Of a stretch of 64,000 bases of DNA, positions 44,303 through 54,156 are shown one piece after another. The DNA lies in NCBI GenBank assembly GCA_900101355.1, contig FMUV01000006.1:1-64000 (forward strand), in the 5' to 3' direction. This DNA is from Ruminococcus sp. YE282. GTDB taxonomy: Bacteria; Bacillota; Clostridia; Oscillospirales; Acutalibacteraceae. Each line of letters starts with the position of its first letter. Positions within the stretch are counted from its first letter, which is position 1. A program made the position numbers and the translations under genes. The notes under the pieces are model-generated. The model did no database searches. It saw only the letters and a program-made list of their open reading frames with translations, and was not told where the DNA came from.

Positions 44303-44809
44303 ATGAAATGTCAAAAATGTGGTGCAAACAATGCTAATACACATGTTAAAACTATAATAAACGGTGAATTTAAGGAATATGATTTGTGCAGTGATTGTGC
44401 AAAGAAAATGGGATACACTAATGTGTTCTCAGATATGGAAGATGAGTTTTCAAACTTCCTCGGAAGCTTTTTCGGAAATGTTCTTCCTGCAAGAACTCAG
44501 GCAACTCGCTGCGAGTTCTGCGGCACTACTTATCCCGAGATTGCCAAGACAGGTCATGTAGGTTGCGCAAAGTGCTATGACGTTTTTGCCGATGAGTTAT
44601 ATCCGTCAATTCGCAGAATACACGGCAACACAACCCATTGCGGCAAAAACAGCAAACGAGCTGAAAATGCTAAAACAGAAAAGCCCGCCGAGCAGACCAA
44701 AGAAGATAAGATAAAGGCTCTTAAGGCTGAACTTGACAAAGCTGTTAAGGAACAAAACTTTGAACACGCCGCAGAACTTAGAGATAAAATCAAAGAAATG
44801 GAGGCTTAA
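44303..44809 (+). CDS. mcsA: McsA, activator of the arginine kinase
   Basis: A 168-residue zinc protein with four CxxC pairs (MKCQKCGANN, CSDC, CEFCGTTY, CAKCYDVF) and a C-terminal UVR motif (ALKAELDKAVKEQNFEHAAE). McsA activates McsB and helps deliver clients to ClpC. GGAGG precedes the ATG, 15 bp after ctsR. Confidence 0.95.
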   Translation: MKCQKCGANNANTHVKTIINGEFKEYDLCSDCAKKMGYTNVFSDMEDEFSNFLGSFFGNVLPARTQATRCEFCGTTYPEIAKTGHVGCAKCYDVFADELYPSIRRIHGNTTHCGKNSKRAENAKTEKPAEQTKEDKIKALKAELDKAVKEQNFEHAAELRDKIKEMEA

Positions 44810-44811
44810 AA

Positions 44812-45804
44812 ATGAGTAATGATGTTGTAATTTCAACCAGAGTCAGACTTGCAAGAAACCTGAAAGATTATCCGTTTCCGTGTAGGCTTAGTACCCAGGA
44901 CAAGGAAAAGATAATCGAAAAGGTAAAAAGCGCAATTGAAAACAGCAACAGCCCCATTTCAAAAGATTTTTCTTTTATCAGAATGTCTGAGCTCACACCT
45001 CAGCAGGGTGTGTCCCTTGTTGAAAGAAGACTTGTCAGTCCTGAATTTATCAGCGAATCACAGGGCAGGGCATTGCTTCTGAGCAAGGACGAGAGCATCA
45101 GCATTATGATTAACGAAGAAGACCACATAAGGCTTCAGGTAATCAATAACGGTTTGTCGCTTGAAGATACGTACGACATAGCCGATAAGCTTGATACGTT
45201 GCTTGATGAAAACCTTGATTTTGCTTTTGATGACAAACTTGGTTATCTTACTCAGTGTCCTACAAATCTCGGAACGGGTATGCGTGCTTCGGTAATGCTT
45301 CATTTGCCTGCTCTTGAAAAAAGCAGAGCAATAGGAAGAATTGCAGGTAATCTTTCAAAGCTTGGACTTACTATCCGAGGTGCACACGGGGAAGGAACAG
45401 AACCTAACGGTGCGCTCTACCAGCTTTCAAATCAGGTAACACTTGGTATCTCTGAAAAAGCAGCTATTGAAAACCTTAAGAATATTACAATGCAGCTTAT
45501 TTCTCAGGAAAATCAGGCCCGCACAAGGCTGTGTTCGAGTATTGACATTCAGGATGCAATCAGCAGAAGCCTTGGCATACTGAAATCAGCGCTTGTAATT
45601 TCTCACGATGAGGCTTTGAAACTGCTTTCAAACGTACGTCTTGGCATTGTGTCGGGACAAATCAAAAATGTTTCAACAGAAACCGTTGACAAGCTTATGC
45701 TATCGGTTGAGCCTGCAACGCTTTCCGTAAATCTTAACAAGAATCTTTCACCGCACGAAAGAGATATTGAAAGAGCAAAGTTGATTCAATCGGCTTTGGC
45801 TTAA
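44812..45804 (+). CDS. mcsB: Protein-arginine kinase McsB
   Basis: A 330-residue guanidino kinase that phosphorylates arginines on proteins, marking them for ClpC-ClpP. It begins with VVISTRVRLARNLKDYPFPC, contains the active-site Cys block LTQCPTNLGTGMRASVMLHL, and near the end RDIERA, matching the RDxxRA phospho-arginine allosteric site. It lies 2 bp after mcsA. Confidence 0.96.
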   Translation: MSNDVVISTRVRLARNLKDYPFPCRLSTQDKEKIIEKVKSAIENSNSPISKDFSFIRMSELTPQQGVSLVERRLVSPEFISESQGRALLLSKDESISIMINEEDHIRLQVINNGLSLEDTYDIADKLDTLLDENLDFAFDDKLGYLTQCPTNLGTGMRASVMLHLPALEKSRAIGRIAGNLSKLGLTIRGAHGEGTEPNGALYQLSNQVTLGISEKAAIENLKNITMQLISQENQARTRLCSSIDIQDAISRSLGILKSALVISHDEALKLLSNVRLGIVSGQIKNVSTETVDKLMLSVEPATLSVNLNKNLSPHERDIERAKLIQSALA

Positions 45805-45870
45805 TATAAATGCTACGGCGATTAACACTCGCCAAAATCTTCCCAATCAAATCTGACAGGGGGTAATATT

Positions 45871-48327
45871 ATGTATGAATTTAGAGGCTTTACTCAAAAG
45901 GCAAACACCGCACTTAACCTTGCAGTTGAAACTGCACAAGATATGGGACATAACTATGTAGGAACAGAACATATTTTGCTTGGTTTGTTAAAAGAGGGTT
46001 CGGGTGTAGCTGCTGCCGCACTTCAGCAATGCGGCGTTACTGAACAAGCCCTCAGCGATAAAATCAGCGGAGTTGACGGCATAGCCGCATCAACAACGCT
46101 GACACCAAATGACTTTACACCGCGCACAAAGCGTGTACTTAAATCCGCAATGCTTATATCCTCAAGAATGGGCAGCGGCTATGTAGGCACAGAACATTTG
46201 CTTCTTGCCGTAATTTCCGAAAGCGACAGCTATGCGGTTGCTTTCCTCAATGAGCTTGGCGTTAGCGCTGAAGCAATAGTGCAGGCTATTGAGGGCAGTA
46301 TGCAGAGCGGTGGCGAAGGTAACTTCTCAGAAAATATGGGAGGTTTCGGACAGCCCCAGGGTGGCAAACAAGGCGGCTCTGCGCTTGAAAAATTCGGCAG
46401 AGATTTGACTCAGGCAGCCAAAAACGGCGAAATTGACCCTGTAATCGGACGTGAAAAAGAAATTGAACGTGTAATTCAGATTTTGTCACGTCGTACCAAG
46501 AACAATCCTGTTCTTATCGGTGAACCGGGTGTAGGTAAAACCGCAGTTGCAGAGGGATTGGCACTTGAGATTGCCAAGGGTAATGTGCCTGAAATTTTGA
46601 AAGACAAAAAGGTTGTAAGCCTTGACCTTACCGGTATGGTAGCCGGTGCAAAGTACAGAGGTGACTTTGAGGAACGTATAAAGGCAGCAATTGATGAGGT
46701 TAAGAAGAGCAAAAACGTTATCCTCTTTATTGATGAGCTTCATACAATTGTCGGTGCCGGTGCAGCCGAGGGCAGTGCGGACGCAGCAAATATTCTTAAA
46801 CCGTCCCTTGCAAGAGGCGATTTCCAGGTAATCGGTGCAACAACCATTAATGAATACAGAAAATATATTGAAAAGGATGCAGCGCTTGAGCGTCGTTTCC
46901 AGCCTGTTAAGGTTGGCGAACCTACTCAGGAACAGGCAGTTCAAATTCTTAAAGGACTTCGTGACAGCTACGAAGCTCACCACAAGGTAAAAATTACCGA
47001 TGAAGCAATTGACGCTGCCGTTAAGCTTTCCTCAAGATATATCGCAGACCGTTTCCTGCCTGATAAGGCTATCGACCTTATTGATGAGGGTTGCTCAAAG
47101 GTAAGACTTGCTTCTCTTACATCGCCGAGTGATGTCAAGGAGCTTGAAGACCAAATTGCCGATTATGACAAGGAAAAGGAAAGCGCAATCAACGAACAGG
47201 ATTTTGAGCGTGCCGCAAAACTTCGTGATGAACAAAAAGAGGTTCAGGCTAAGCTTGATAAGGCAAGAAAAGAGTGGCAGGATAACCAGAAAACTAATTC
47301 CGGCGAGGTTACAGCCGAAGTTATTGCTCAGATAGTTTCTGATTGGACAGGTGTACCTGTTGTTCAGCTTACCAAAGAGGAAAGCGAACGTTTGCTGAAT
47401 ATGGAGAAAGTCCTTCACGAAAGAGTAATCGGTCAGGATGAAGCAGTTTCTGCAATTGCCAAGGCAATTCGCCGTGGCAGGGTTGGACTTAAAGACCCGA
47501 AGCGTCCTGTCGGCTCGTTTATATTCCTCGGACCTACCGGTGTCGGTAAAACCGAATTGTGCAAGGCTCTTGCTCAGGCAATGTTCGGCGACGAAAATGC
47601 AATGCTCAGACTTGATATGAGTGAATATATGGAGAAGCACACGGTGTCTAAACTTATCGGTTCACCTCCGGGATATGTAGGATTTGAAGAGGGCGGACAG
47701 CTTACCGAAAAGGTAAGAAGAAAACCTTACTCGGTAGTGCTCTTTGATGAGATTGAAAAGGCTCATCCCGATGTATTCAATATGCTTTTGCAGATTCTTG
47801 AAGACGGTCGTTTGACCGACTCTCAGGGCAGAACGGTAGATTTTAAGAACACCGTAATAATTATGACTTCAAACGTCGGTGCAAGACTTATTACGGAAAA
47901 GCAGAACTCGCTTGGCTTTAAGAAAGACGATTCCGAAAAAGATAATTCACAAAAGGATATCAAGGAACTTGTTATGGGCGAGCTTCGCAATGTGTTCCGT
48001 CCGGAATTCCTTAACCGTGTTGATGACATAATTGTGTTCAATAAACTTACTCAGGACGAAATCAAGCAAATTGCTAAGAAGATGCTCAATACACTTGCAA
48101 AGCGTCTTGAAAATATGGATATTAAAATCACATTTACCGATGCGGCGGTTTCAGCAATTGCCGATAAGGGCTTTGATGATAATTACGGTGCAAGACCTCT
48201 TCGCCGAGCTATTCAAAGCGAAATTGAGGATACATTATCCGAGTATATGCTTGACGGCAGGATTAAAGAAAATTTTTCCGTTGAGTGTGACTACAAAGAT
48301 GATAAATTCACATTTGAAACCAAATAA
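45871..48327 (+). CDS. clpC: AAA+ unfoldase ClpC
   Basis: An 818-residue Hsp100 protein that unfolds substrates for ClpP. Two N-domain repeats (from [20 protein letters not shown]), D1 Walker [14 protein letters not shown], a middle domain with UVR motif [20 protein letters not shown]2 Walker [14 protein letters not shown], and a ClpP-docking LGF in NSLGFKK. A Gly/Gln-rich linker follows the N-domain. GGGGGT precedes the ATG. The 66-bp gap from mcsB has no obvious promoter. Confidence 0.97.
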   Translation: MYEFRGFTQKANTALNLAVETAQDMGHNYVGTEHILLGLLKEGSGVAAAALQQCGVTEQALSDKISGVDGIAASTTLTPNDFTPRTKRVLKSAMLISSRMGSGYVGTEHLLLAVISESDSYAVAFLNELGVSAEAIVQAIEGSMQSGGEGNFSENMGGFGQPQGGKQGGSALEKFGRDLTQAAKNGEIDPVIGREKEIERVIQILSRRTKNNPVLIGEPGVGKTAVAEGLALEIAKGNVPEILKDKKVVSLDLTGMVAGAKYRGDFEERIKAAIDEVKKSKNVILFIDELHTIVGAGAAEGSADAANILKPSLARGDFQVIGATTINEYRKYIEKDAALERRFQPVKVGEPTQEQAVQILKGLRDSYEAHHKVKITDEAIDAAVKLSSRYIADRFLPDKAIDLIDEGCSKVRLASLTSPSDVKELEDQIADYDKEKESAINEQDFERAAKLRDEQKEVQAKLDKARKEWQDNQKTNSGEVTAEVIAQIVSDWTGVPVVQLTKEESERLLNMEKVLHERVIGQDEAVSAIAKAIRRGRVGLKDPKRPVGSFIFLGPTGVGKTELCKALAQAMFGDENAMLRLDMSEYMEKHTVSKLIGSPPGYVGFEEGGQLTEKVRRKPYSVVLFDEIEKAHPDVFNMLLQILEDGRLTDSQGRTVDFKNTVIIMTSNVGARLITEKQNSLGFKKDDSEKDNSQKDIKELVMGELRNVFRPEFLNRVDDIIVFNKLTQDEIKQIAKKMLNTLAKRLENMDIKITFTDAAVSAIADKGFDDNYGARPLRRAIQSEIEDTLSEYMLDGRIKENFSVECDYKDDKFTFETK

Positions 48328-48336
48328 CACCTTAAA

Positions 48337-48374
48337 AACCGGTCGGGTTGCCGAAAAGCACCCGATCGGTTTTG
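48337..48374 (+). terminator. Terminator of the clpC operon
   Basis: AACCGGTCGGGT pairs with ACCCGATCGGTT (one G-T pair) around GCCGAAAAGC-like loop bases, followed by TTG and T-rich sequence. Confidence 0.8.
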
Positions 48375-48410
48375 TTTGTCAGTTTATTAATTGTTTTAAA
48401 TAATTGAAGA

Positions 48411-48440
48411 CAGCGTTAATAAATAATTAACGCTGCCTTT
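48411..48440. terminator. Hairpin between convergent clpC and HD-domain genes
   Basis: CAGCGTTAAT (48411-48420) pairs with ATTAACGCTG (48426-48435), then CCTTTTAAATTT on the + strand. It may end the - strand HD gene or catch readthrough from clpC. Confidence 0.55.
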
Positions 48441-48520
48441 TAAATTTAATGTAGATTCTAAAGCCCTTCGCTTCTAAGGTGTCGCAAACTTTGATATTAA
48501 AGCAAAAAATTGCTTAAATT

Positions 48521-49108
48521 CTAAATTTTGAAATGGTCTTTACCTACTACTGTGTATATATCTTTACCGATTTTATTTTCAAAATATTGTTTTAACTGCA
48601 AGTTTTTATTCCACTTTTCTTGTGGATACTGTCCGTATCTGCGTTTAACATCCGCAATACGCTCTTCAATATTCAGAATTTTTTCGGAACCCGCCAGTGA
48701 ATCGCAAAGCTGAATTAACCTGTCATAGTCATTCATTTCAATGGATTTGAGCTTGTCTTCAATTAATCTAAGCTCATCTTTTGTGGTGTCAAACCTGCCG
48801 ATATAGTCATCTAAAGTCTGACTGTTAAATGAGTGAGTAAGACAAATTTTTGCCGCTTCGTCAAACCCTAAAGACATCATATACGAATATCCGTCAGAAA
48901 CGTGCCTGAGATGACTTACTCCGAATTTTCTTCCTATATCGTGCAAAAGTCCCAGAATATATGCTTTTTCCGAATCTAAGCCGTCAAATTTTTCGGCTAT
49001 TTTTTCAGCACAACAGGCGGTAATTCTGCTGTGGTTGCTCCATGCACCGGGATTGCATTTTTCAGCTTCTTTTAATATTTTTTCGGCTTCTTCTCTTGTA
49101 GGTAACAT
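48521..49108 (-). CDS. HD-domain phosphohydrolase-like protein
   Basis: A 195-residue protein with an HD metal site: His in WSNHSRIT, His-Asp in LGLLHDIGRKFG, His in CLTHSFNSQ and Asp in LIQLCDSLAG. HD proteins hydrolyse nucleotides or phosphate esters; the substrate is unknown. It starts 39 bp after glgX on the same strand, so the two may be co-transcribed, although a functional link is not evident. GAGGAT lies upstream of the ATG. Confidence 0.8.
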   Translation of the reverse strand: MLPTREEAEKILKEAEKCNPGAWSNHSRITACCAEKIAEKFDGLDSEKAYILGLLHDIGRKFGVSHLRHVSDGYSYMMSLGFDEAAKICLTHSFNSQTLDDYIGRFDTTKDELRLIEDKLKSIEMNDYDRLIQLCDSLAGSEKILNIEERIADVKRRYGQYPQEKWNKNLQLKQYFENKIGKDIYTVVGKDHFKI

Positions 49109-49147
49109 TAATACTTTATCCTCGAATAATTATTGCTGAAAAAATAA

Positions 49148-51235
49148 TCAGTATATTTTTTCGGCAACTGCGGCAATTACAGACCTGCCCTGCATTGCGT
49201 AATGCCTGTCATGCAGAAAAATATTAAGGTGTTCCGTAATTACTTCGTTTGAGTTTCTGCCTGTGTCAATATATAATTTCCACGCATAACCTGTGGGAAG
49301 TGCGGGCAGCTCAACGTTTACCGTGCCCCAATATGCATTAACGCCGAAATAAACAATTTCATCAAGCGACGGATTTTTATCCGAAGCTCCTGCATACATT
49401 ACCGCAATCATTCGTGTGTTTACATTAAAATCTGTGTTCCACGGAATTTCAGAATGTATGCTTTCAGACGGAAAACTGCACGTTGCTTCTTGTCTGTTTC
49501 GTGTTATTACATGAAAGCGTTTGCGAAAGGCAATCATATATTTGAAAAATTCAAATACGTCTTTATACTTTTCTTTTCTTGACCAGTCGAGCCAAGAAAT
49601 AATATTGTCATGACAATACGGATTGTTGTTTCCAAACTGAGTATTGCAAAACTCATCGCCGGCAAGAAATAATGCTGCACCTCGGCTGCACATTAATGTT
49701 GCAAAAGCATTATTTATCATCTTAATGCGCAAAGCGTTTATATTTCCGTCAGTGGTTTCTCCCTCAAAACCGCAGTTCCAGCTGTTATTGTCATTGGCTC
49801 CGTCTGTATTGTTCCAGCCGTTTTTAAAATTGTGCTTTTCATTGTATGAATACAAATCATAAAGAGTAAAACCGTCGTGACAGGTCAAAAAGTTAACAGA
49901 AGCGTTTTGACCTCTGTGAACAGGATTATATAAGTCTTTTGAACCTGTCAGCCTGTGAGCCGCAGTCCATGCAAGGTTGCTGTCGCCCTTAAGAAAGCGG
50001 CGCATGTCGTCACGGTATTTGCCGTTCCATTCAGCCCACCTGTTCCATGACGGAAAGCTTCCTACCTGATACAGTCCGCCTGCGTCCCAAGCTTCTGCAA
50101 TCAATTTAACATTTCCGAGAATAGGGTCAAAAGCAAGACTCTTTAGCAACGGCGGCTGGTCCATAGGAGAGCCATCTTCGTTTCTTCCGAGAATAGAAGC
50201 AAGGTCAAAACGAAAACCGTCAATTTTATACTCTGTAACCCAATATCTCAGACAATTTTTAATAAAATCTCTGACGATAGGGTGGTTGCAGTTAAGAACA
50301 TTTCCGCAGCCGCTGAAATTATAGTATTTTCCGTCCGGCGTAAGCATATAGTATATATTATTATCAATTCCCTTAAAGCTAAAGAACGGACCGTCCTCAT
50401 TGCCCTCGGCTGTGTGGTTAAACACAACGTCAAGGATTACTTCAATTCCGTTTTCTTTAAGTTCTCTGATGAGTTGCTTTAGCTCCGTGCCCTCACGGTT
50501 GTGCTCATGGTCCGCTTCATAGCTTGTGTTGGGCGCAAAAAAACAGACTGTGTTGTAGCCCCAATAGTCATACAGCTGTTCACCGTTGAATTTGCGATAA
50601 GAACCCATCTCGTCAAATTCAAATATCGGCATAAGTTCAACAGCATTAATGCCAAGCTCTTTGAGATACGGAATTTTTTCTCGGATTCCGGCATAGGTTC
50701 CGGGATTTTCAACCCCCGAAGATTTATCTTTTGTAAAGCCCCTCACGTGAAGCTCATAAATTATCAATTCCTCAAGTGGGTGAGACGGCATTGAAAAATT
50801 GCCCCAGTCGTAATCGTTAAATACAACACGGGCTTTGTAAACGCAGCTGTCGTCCTGTTTTTCGCCCCAATTGCTCTGACCTGTTACGGCCTTTGCATAT
50901 GGGTCAAGAACATATTTTGTTTTGTCAAAAATAAGACCTTTGTCTTTATCATATGGACCGTCAATTGCATAAGCGTACTCAAACTTGTCAATTTCAAGTC
51001 CGAAAACTATCATAGAGTAAGTTTTTCCGACGCGGAATGAATCCGGAAACGGAATACGTGCATATGGTTCTTTGGCACGTGTCTTAAAAAGCAAAAGGGT
51101 TACTGAAGTTGCATAGAATGAGCTGACGGTAAAATTAACACCGCCGCGCACCGGCGTAGCACCGTTTATTGTATAATGTCCCGGCCTTACGTCAAAACCG
51201 TTTATTCGGTCAGTAGGTTTCAAATCCCTTAACAT
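49148..51235 (-). CDS. glgX: GlgX/isoamylase-type glycogen debranching enzyme
   Basis: A 695-residue GH13 enzyme that cuts alpha-1,6 branches. N-terminal CBM48 (GHYTINGATPVRGGVNFTVS), then the (beta/alpha)8 domain: VILDVVFNHTAEGNEDGPFF, nucleophile Asp in DGFRFDLASILG, acid Glu in LIAEAWDAGG, and transition-state Asp in LTCHDGFTLYD. The ATG at 51235 is chosen because AGGGGGAAAGG lies just upstream; earlier in-frame codons have no site. No glycogen synthesis genes are in the window. Confidence 0.93.
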   Translation of the reverse strand: MLRDLKPTDRINGFDVRPGHYTINGATPVRGGVNFTVSSFYATSVTLLLFKTRAKEPYARIPFPDSFRVGKTYSMIVFGLEIDKFEYAYAIDGPYDKDKGLIFDKTKYVLDPYAKAVTGQSNWGEKQDDSCVYKARVVFNDYDWGNFSMPSHPLEELIIYELHVRGFTKDKSSGVENPGTYAGIREKIPYLKELGINAVELMPIFEFDEMGSYRKFNGEQLYDYWGYNTVCFFAPNTSYEADHEHNREGTELKQLIRELKENGIEVILDVVFNHTAEGNEDGPFFSFKGIDNNIYYMLTPDGKYYNFSGCGNVLNCNHPIVRDFIKNCLRYWVTEYKIDGFRFDLASILGRNEDGSPMDQPPLLKSLAFDPILGNVKLIAEAWDAGGLYQVGSFPSWNRWAEWNGKYRDDMRRFLKGDSNLAWTAAHRLTGSKDLYNPVHRGQNASVNFLTCHDGFTLYDLYSYNEKHNFKNGWNNTDGANDNNSWNCGFEGETTDGNINALRIKMINNAFATLMCSRGAALFLAGDEFCNTQFGNNNPYCHDNIISWLDWSRKEKYKDVFEFFKYMIAFRKRFHVITRNRQEATCSFPSESIHSEIPWNTDFNVNTRMIAVMYAGASDKNPSLDEIVYFGVNAYWGTVNVELPALPTGYAWKLYIDTGRNSNEVITEHLNIFLHDRHYAMQGRSVIAAVAEKIY

Positions 51236-51306
51236 AACCTTTCCCCCTGAGCATATATGCTTCAATCTGTTATCTGAATTTTTAATCTTATAAATACAAC
51301 AATTCA

Positions 51307-51335
51307 ATTTTATCACTTTTAAGTTGGTTTTTCAA
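51307..51335 (-). promoter_or_regulatory. glgX promoter
   Basis: On the - strand TTGAAA (51330-51335), 17 bp, TAAAAT (51307-51312). The remaining 51336-51600 is AT-rich with no gene seen. Confidence 0.6.
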
Positions 51336-51614
51336 CAAAAACCCTGTTTTTATCTATTGAATAAATTATCATATATGCATTTTATACCAAAACACTAAAT
51401 TTAATTCTTTTAATATTAAAACTTTTGTGATAATAATATGCAATTTATGGAAAATATTATCTTCGATGTTCAATATTCTAAATTAGAATAATAAATACGC
51501 TTGAACTCTAATCAAGTAAGAACAAATTAAGTACAATTTATCGGCAAAATAAATACAGTAAATTTTAAAATATGAATAAATAAATGGAATTATTGCACAG
51601 GACTTAATTTTGAG

Positions 51615-51632
51615 TTGATAATTTTTTAACAA
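51615..51632 (+). promoter_or_regulatory. Rex operator upstream of hydCBA
   Basis: TTGATAATTTTTTAACAA matches the clostridial Rex consensus TTGTTAANNNNTTAACAA at every fixed position but one (A for T at position 4). Rex is the NADH/NAD+-sensing repressor of fermentation genes. The box is about 37 bp upstream of the -35 at 51669. Confidence 0.75.
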
Positions 51633-51668
51633 TCAAAATAGTCATATATTACGATATTCAAAAAAATA

Positions 51669-51697
51669 TTGTTTTATTCTTCGCTATATTGTATAAT
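51669..51697 (+). promoter_or_regulatory. hydCBA promoter
   Basis: TTGTTT (51669-51674), 17 bp, TATAAT (51692-51697); predicted start near 51704. Confidence 0.65.
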
Positions 51698-51741
51698 TGT
51701 ATGTACAAGTAAATAAATAATTCAAAATTGGAGGTATTTTT

Positions 51742-52254
51742 ATGTCTGAGAAAACTCTTTTTGCTTTCAAGAGCACGTCTGCTCAGGATGAAAAGCTAAA
51801 AGAAGTAATTGCAAAGTACAAAGATGTGCCCGGTGCTTTGCTCCCTGTGTTGCAAGAAGCGCAGGGAATTTTCGGTTACCTGCCGATAGAAGTTCAACAG
51901 TCTGTGGCTGACGGTTTAGGAATTTCTCTCAGCGAGGTTTATGGCGTTGCAACCTTTTATTCCCAGTTCAGCCTTACCCCAAAGGGCGAACACAGGATAA
52001 GCGTCTGTCTGGGTACTGCGTGTTATGTAAAGGGTGCAGACAAAATTCTTGCCGAGCTTGAAAAGAAACTTGGAATCACAAGCGGTGAGTGTACCCCGGA
52101 CGGAATGTTCTCAATTGATTCCTGTCGCTGTGTGGGGGCGTGCGGACTTGCTCCCGTAATGATGATTGATGATGAGGTGTACGGAAAATTGACTCCTGAT
52201 CAGGTGGGCAAAATTATTGACAGCTATATTGAGAAAGGGGGCAAATCCGTATGA
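51742..52254 (+). CDS. hydC: [FeFe]-hydrogenase subunit HydC (NuoE-like, [2Fe-2S])
   Basis: A 170-residue NuoE-type thioredoxin-fold protein. Cluster ligands are Cys in ISVCLGTACYVKGADKIL and CRCVGACGLAPVMMIDDEVY. The N-terminal helical domain includes LLPVLQEAQGIFGYLPIEVQ. It passes electrons in the trimeric NADH/ferredoxin hydrogenase. TTGGAGGT precedes the ATG. It overlaps hydB by 4 bp. Confidence 0.92.
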   Translation: MSEKTLFAFKSTSAQDEKLKEVIAKYKDVPGALLPVLQEAQGIFGYLPIEVQQSVADGLGISLSEVYGVATFYSQFSLTPKGEHRISVCLGTACYVKGADKILAELEKKLGITSGECTPDGMFSIDSCRCVGACGLAPVMMIDDEVYGKLTPDQVGKIIDSYIEKGGKSV

Positions 52255-54143
52255 CGCTTGAAGAACTTAACAGAATTAAACAGGAACACGAAAAGATTGT
52301 TCAGGTAAGAGAAATTGTGGCTTCTGAGGGTGAGAAGCTTGCAAAAGAAACCGGCTATCGCAAGCAGGTACTTGTTTGCGGAGGTACAGGCTGTACTTCT
52401 TCGGGAAGCAAAAAGGTTCTTGACGCACTGCATAAATCTCTCAAGGATAATGGGCTTGAAGATGAAATCCTTGTGGTAAGAACCGGTTGCTTTGGACTTT
52501 GCTCTCTGGGCCCGATTATGATTGTGTACCCGGAAGGAGCCTTTTATTCTCAGGCAACTCCCGAGGGTGTTCAAAGAATAGTAAAAGAACATCTTAAAGA
52601 GGGAAACATCGTAAAAGACCTCTTATATAAAGAAACAGTACATACCGACGGTTCTATAATTTCATTGTCCGAAACGGATTTTTATAAGAAGCAGTTGAGA
52701 ATTGCTCTCCGTAACTGCGGCGTTATTGACCCCGAAGATATTAACGAGTATATTGCGGTTGACGGTTATCAAGCCCTTGCAAAGGCGCTGACAACAATGA
52801 CTCCCGACGATGTAATCAATGAAATTACCGCCTCGGGACTTCGTGGAAGAGGCGGCGGAGGATTCCCGACAGGCAGAAAGTGGTCTTTTGCCAAGGCGAG
52901 TGTAAATGATGTAAAGTATGTCTGTTGTAACGCCGATGAGGGAGACCCCGGAGCATTTATGGACCGCTCCATACTTGAAGGCGATCCACAGTGCATCATT
53001 GAGGCTATGGCAATTGCAGGTTATGCAATCGGAGCTCATCACGGTTTCGTATATATAAGGGCGGAATATCCAATTGCCGTTCAAAGACTGCAAATTGCAA
53101 TTGATCAGGCAAGAAGTATGGGCTTTTTGGGCAAGAATATTTTTGGCTCGGGCTTTGACTTTGATATAGAGATTCGCCTTGGAGCCGGTGCTTTTGTATG
53201 CGGAGAAGAAACTGCGCTTATGACCTCAATCGAAGGTCATCGAGGCGAACCTCGTCCAAGACCGCCTTTCCCTGCGGTAAAGGGACTTTTTGGCAAACCG
53301 ACTGTCCTTAACAATGTTGAAACCTATGCAAATATTGCTCAGATTATTTTAAAAGGAAGCGAATGGTTTACTTCAATGGGAACACCGACAAGCCCGGGAA
53401 CAAAGGTTTTTGCGCTTGGTGGCAAAATTACCAATGTAGGACTTGTTGAAATACCGATGGGCACAACACTTCGTGAAATTATAGAGGAAATCGGCGGAGG
53501 TATTCCAAACGGTAAGAAATTTAAGGCTGCTCAGACAGGCGGTCCTTCGGGAGGCTGTATTCCCGCAAAGCATATTGATACGCCTATCGACTATGACAGT
53601 CTTATCAAGCTCGGTTCAATGATGGGCTCGGGCGGAATGATTATTCTTGACGAAGATACCTGTATGGTAGATATTGCCAAGTTCTATCTTGAATTTACCG
53701 TAGATGAAAGCTGCGGAAAATGTACGCCATGCCGTGTAGGAACTCGCAGACTTCTTCAAATACTCGATAAAATTACAAAGGGAAAAGGTACAATGGAAGA
53801 CCTTGATAAGATTGAAGAGCTTGCAAAGCATATGCAGCTTTCTTCACTTTGTGCTCTCGGTCAAACTGCCCCAAATCCAATTCTTTCAACAATGAATTAT
53901 TTCAGAGACGAATATATTGCGCATATTCAGGATAAGACTTGTCCTGCCGCAGTGTGTAAGGCTCTCAAAAAGTATGAAATTATCTCCGATAAGTGCAAGG
54001 GCTGTACGCTTTGTGCAAGAAACTGCCCTGCAAATGCTATCACAGGCAAGGTTAAAACACCGCATGTTATTAACCAGGATAAGTGTATTAAGTGCGGCGT
54101 ATGTATGAATAACTGCCGATTCCGGGCTATTGAAGTGCATTAA
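52251..54143 (+). CDS. hydB: [FeFe]-hydrogenase subunit HydB (NuoF-like diaphorase)
   Basis: A 630-residue flavoprotein. Order: N-terminal [2Fe-2S] thioredoxin fold (VLVCGGTGCTSSGSKKVLDA, then RTGCFGLCSLGP), the FMN/NADH domain (GLRGRGGGGFPTGRKWSFAK), the [4Fe-4S] motif ESCGKCTPCRVGTRRLL, and a C-terminal 2x[4Fe-4S] ferredoxin (CKGCTLCARNCPANAITGK and CIKCGVCMNNCRFRAIEVH). This is the layout of bifurcating HydB, where flavin splits electrons between NADH and ferredoxin. Confidence 0.95.
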   Translation: MTLEELNRIKQEHEKIVQVREIVASEGEKLAKETGYRKQVLVCGGTGCTSSGSKKVLDALHKSLKDNGLEDEILVVRTGCFGLCSLGPIMIVYPEGAFYSQATPEGVQRIVKEHLKEGNIVKDLLYKETVHTDGSIISLSETDFYKKQLRIALRNCGVIDPEDINEYIAVDGYQALAKALTTMTPDDVINEITASGLRGRGGGGFPTGRKWSFAKASVNDVKYVCCNADEGDPGAFMDRSILEGDPQCIIEAMAIAGYAIGAHHGFVYIRAEYPIAVQRLQIAIDQARSMGFLGKNIFGSGFDFDIEIRLGAGAFVCGEETALMTSIEGHRGEPRPRPPFPAVKGLFGKPTVLNNVETYANIAQIILKGSEWFTSMGTPTSPGTKVFALGGKITNVGLVEIPMGTTLREIIEEIGGGIPNGKKFKAAQTGGPSGGCIPAKHIDTPIDYDSLIKLGSMMGSGGMIILDEDTCMVDIAKFYLEFTVDESCGKCTPCRVGTRRLLQILDKITKGKGTMEDLDKIEELAKHMQLSSLCALGQTAPNPILSTMNYFRDEYIAHIQDKTCPAAVCKALKKYEIISDKCKGCTLCARNCPANAITGKVKTPHVINQDKCIKCGVCMNNCRFRAIEVH

Positions 54144-54156
54144 GGAGGGGATAATT

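Noticed and set aside
47095..47640. 181-codon frame on - within clpC
   Set aside because: Antisense shadow of clpC; no ribosome site or domain.
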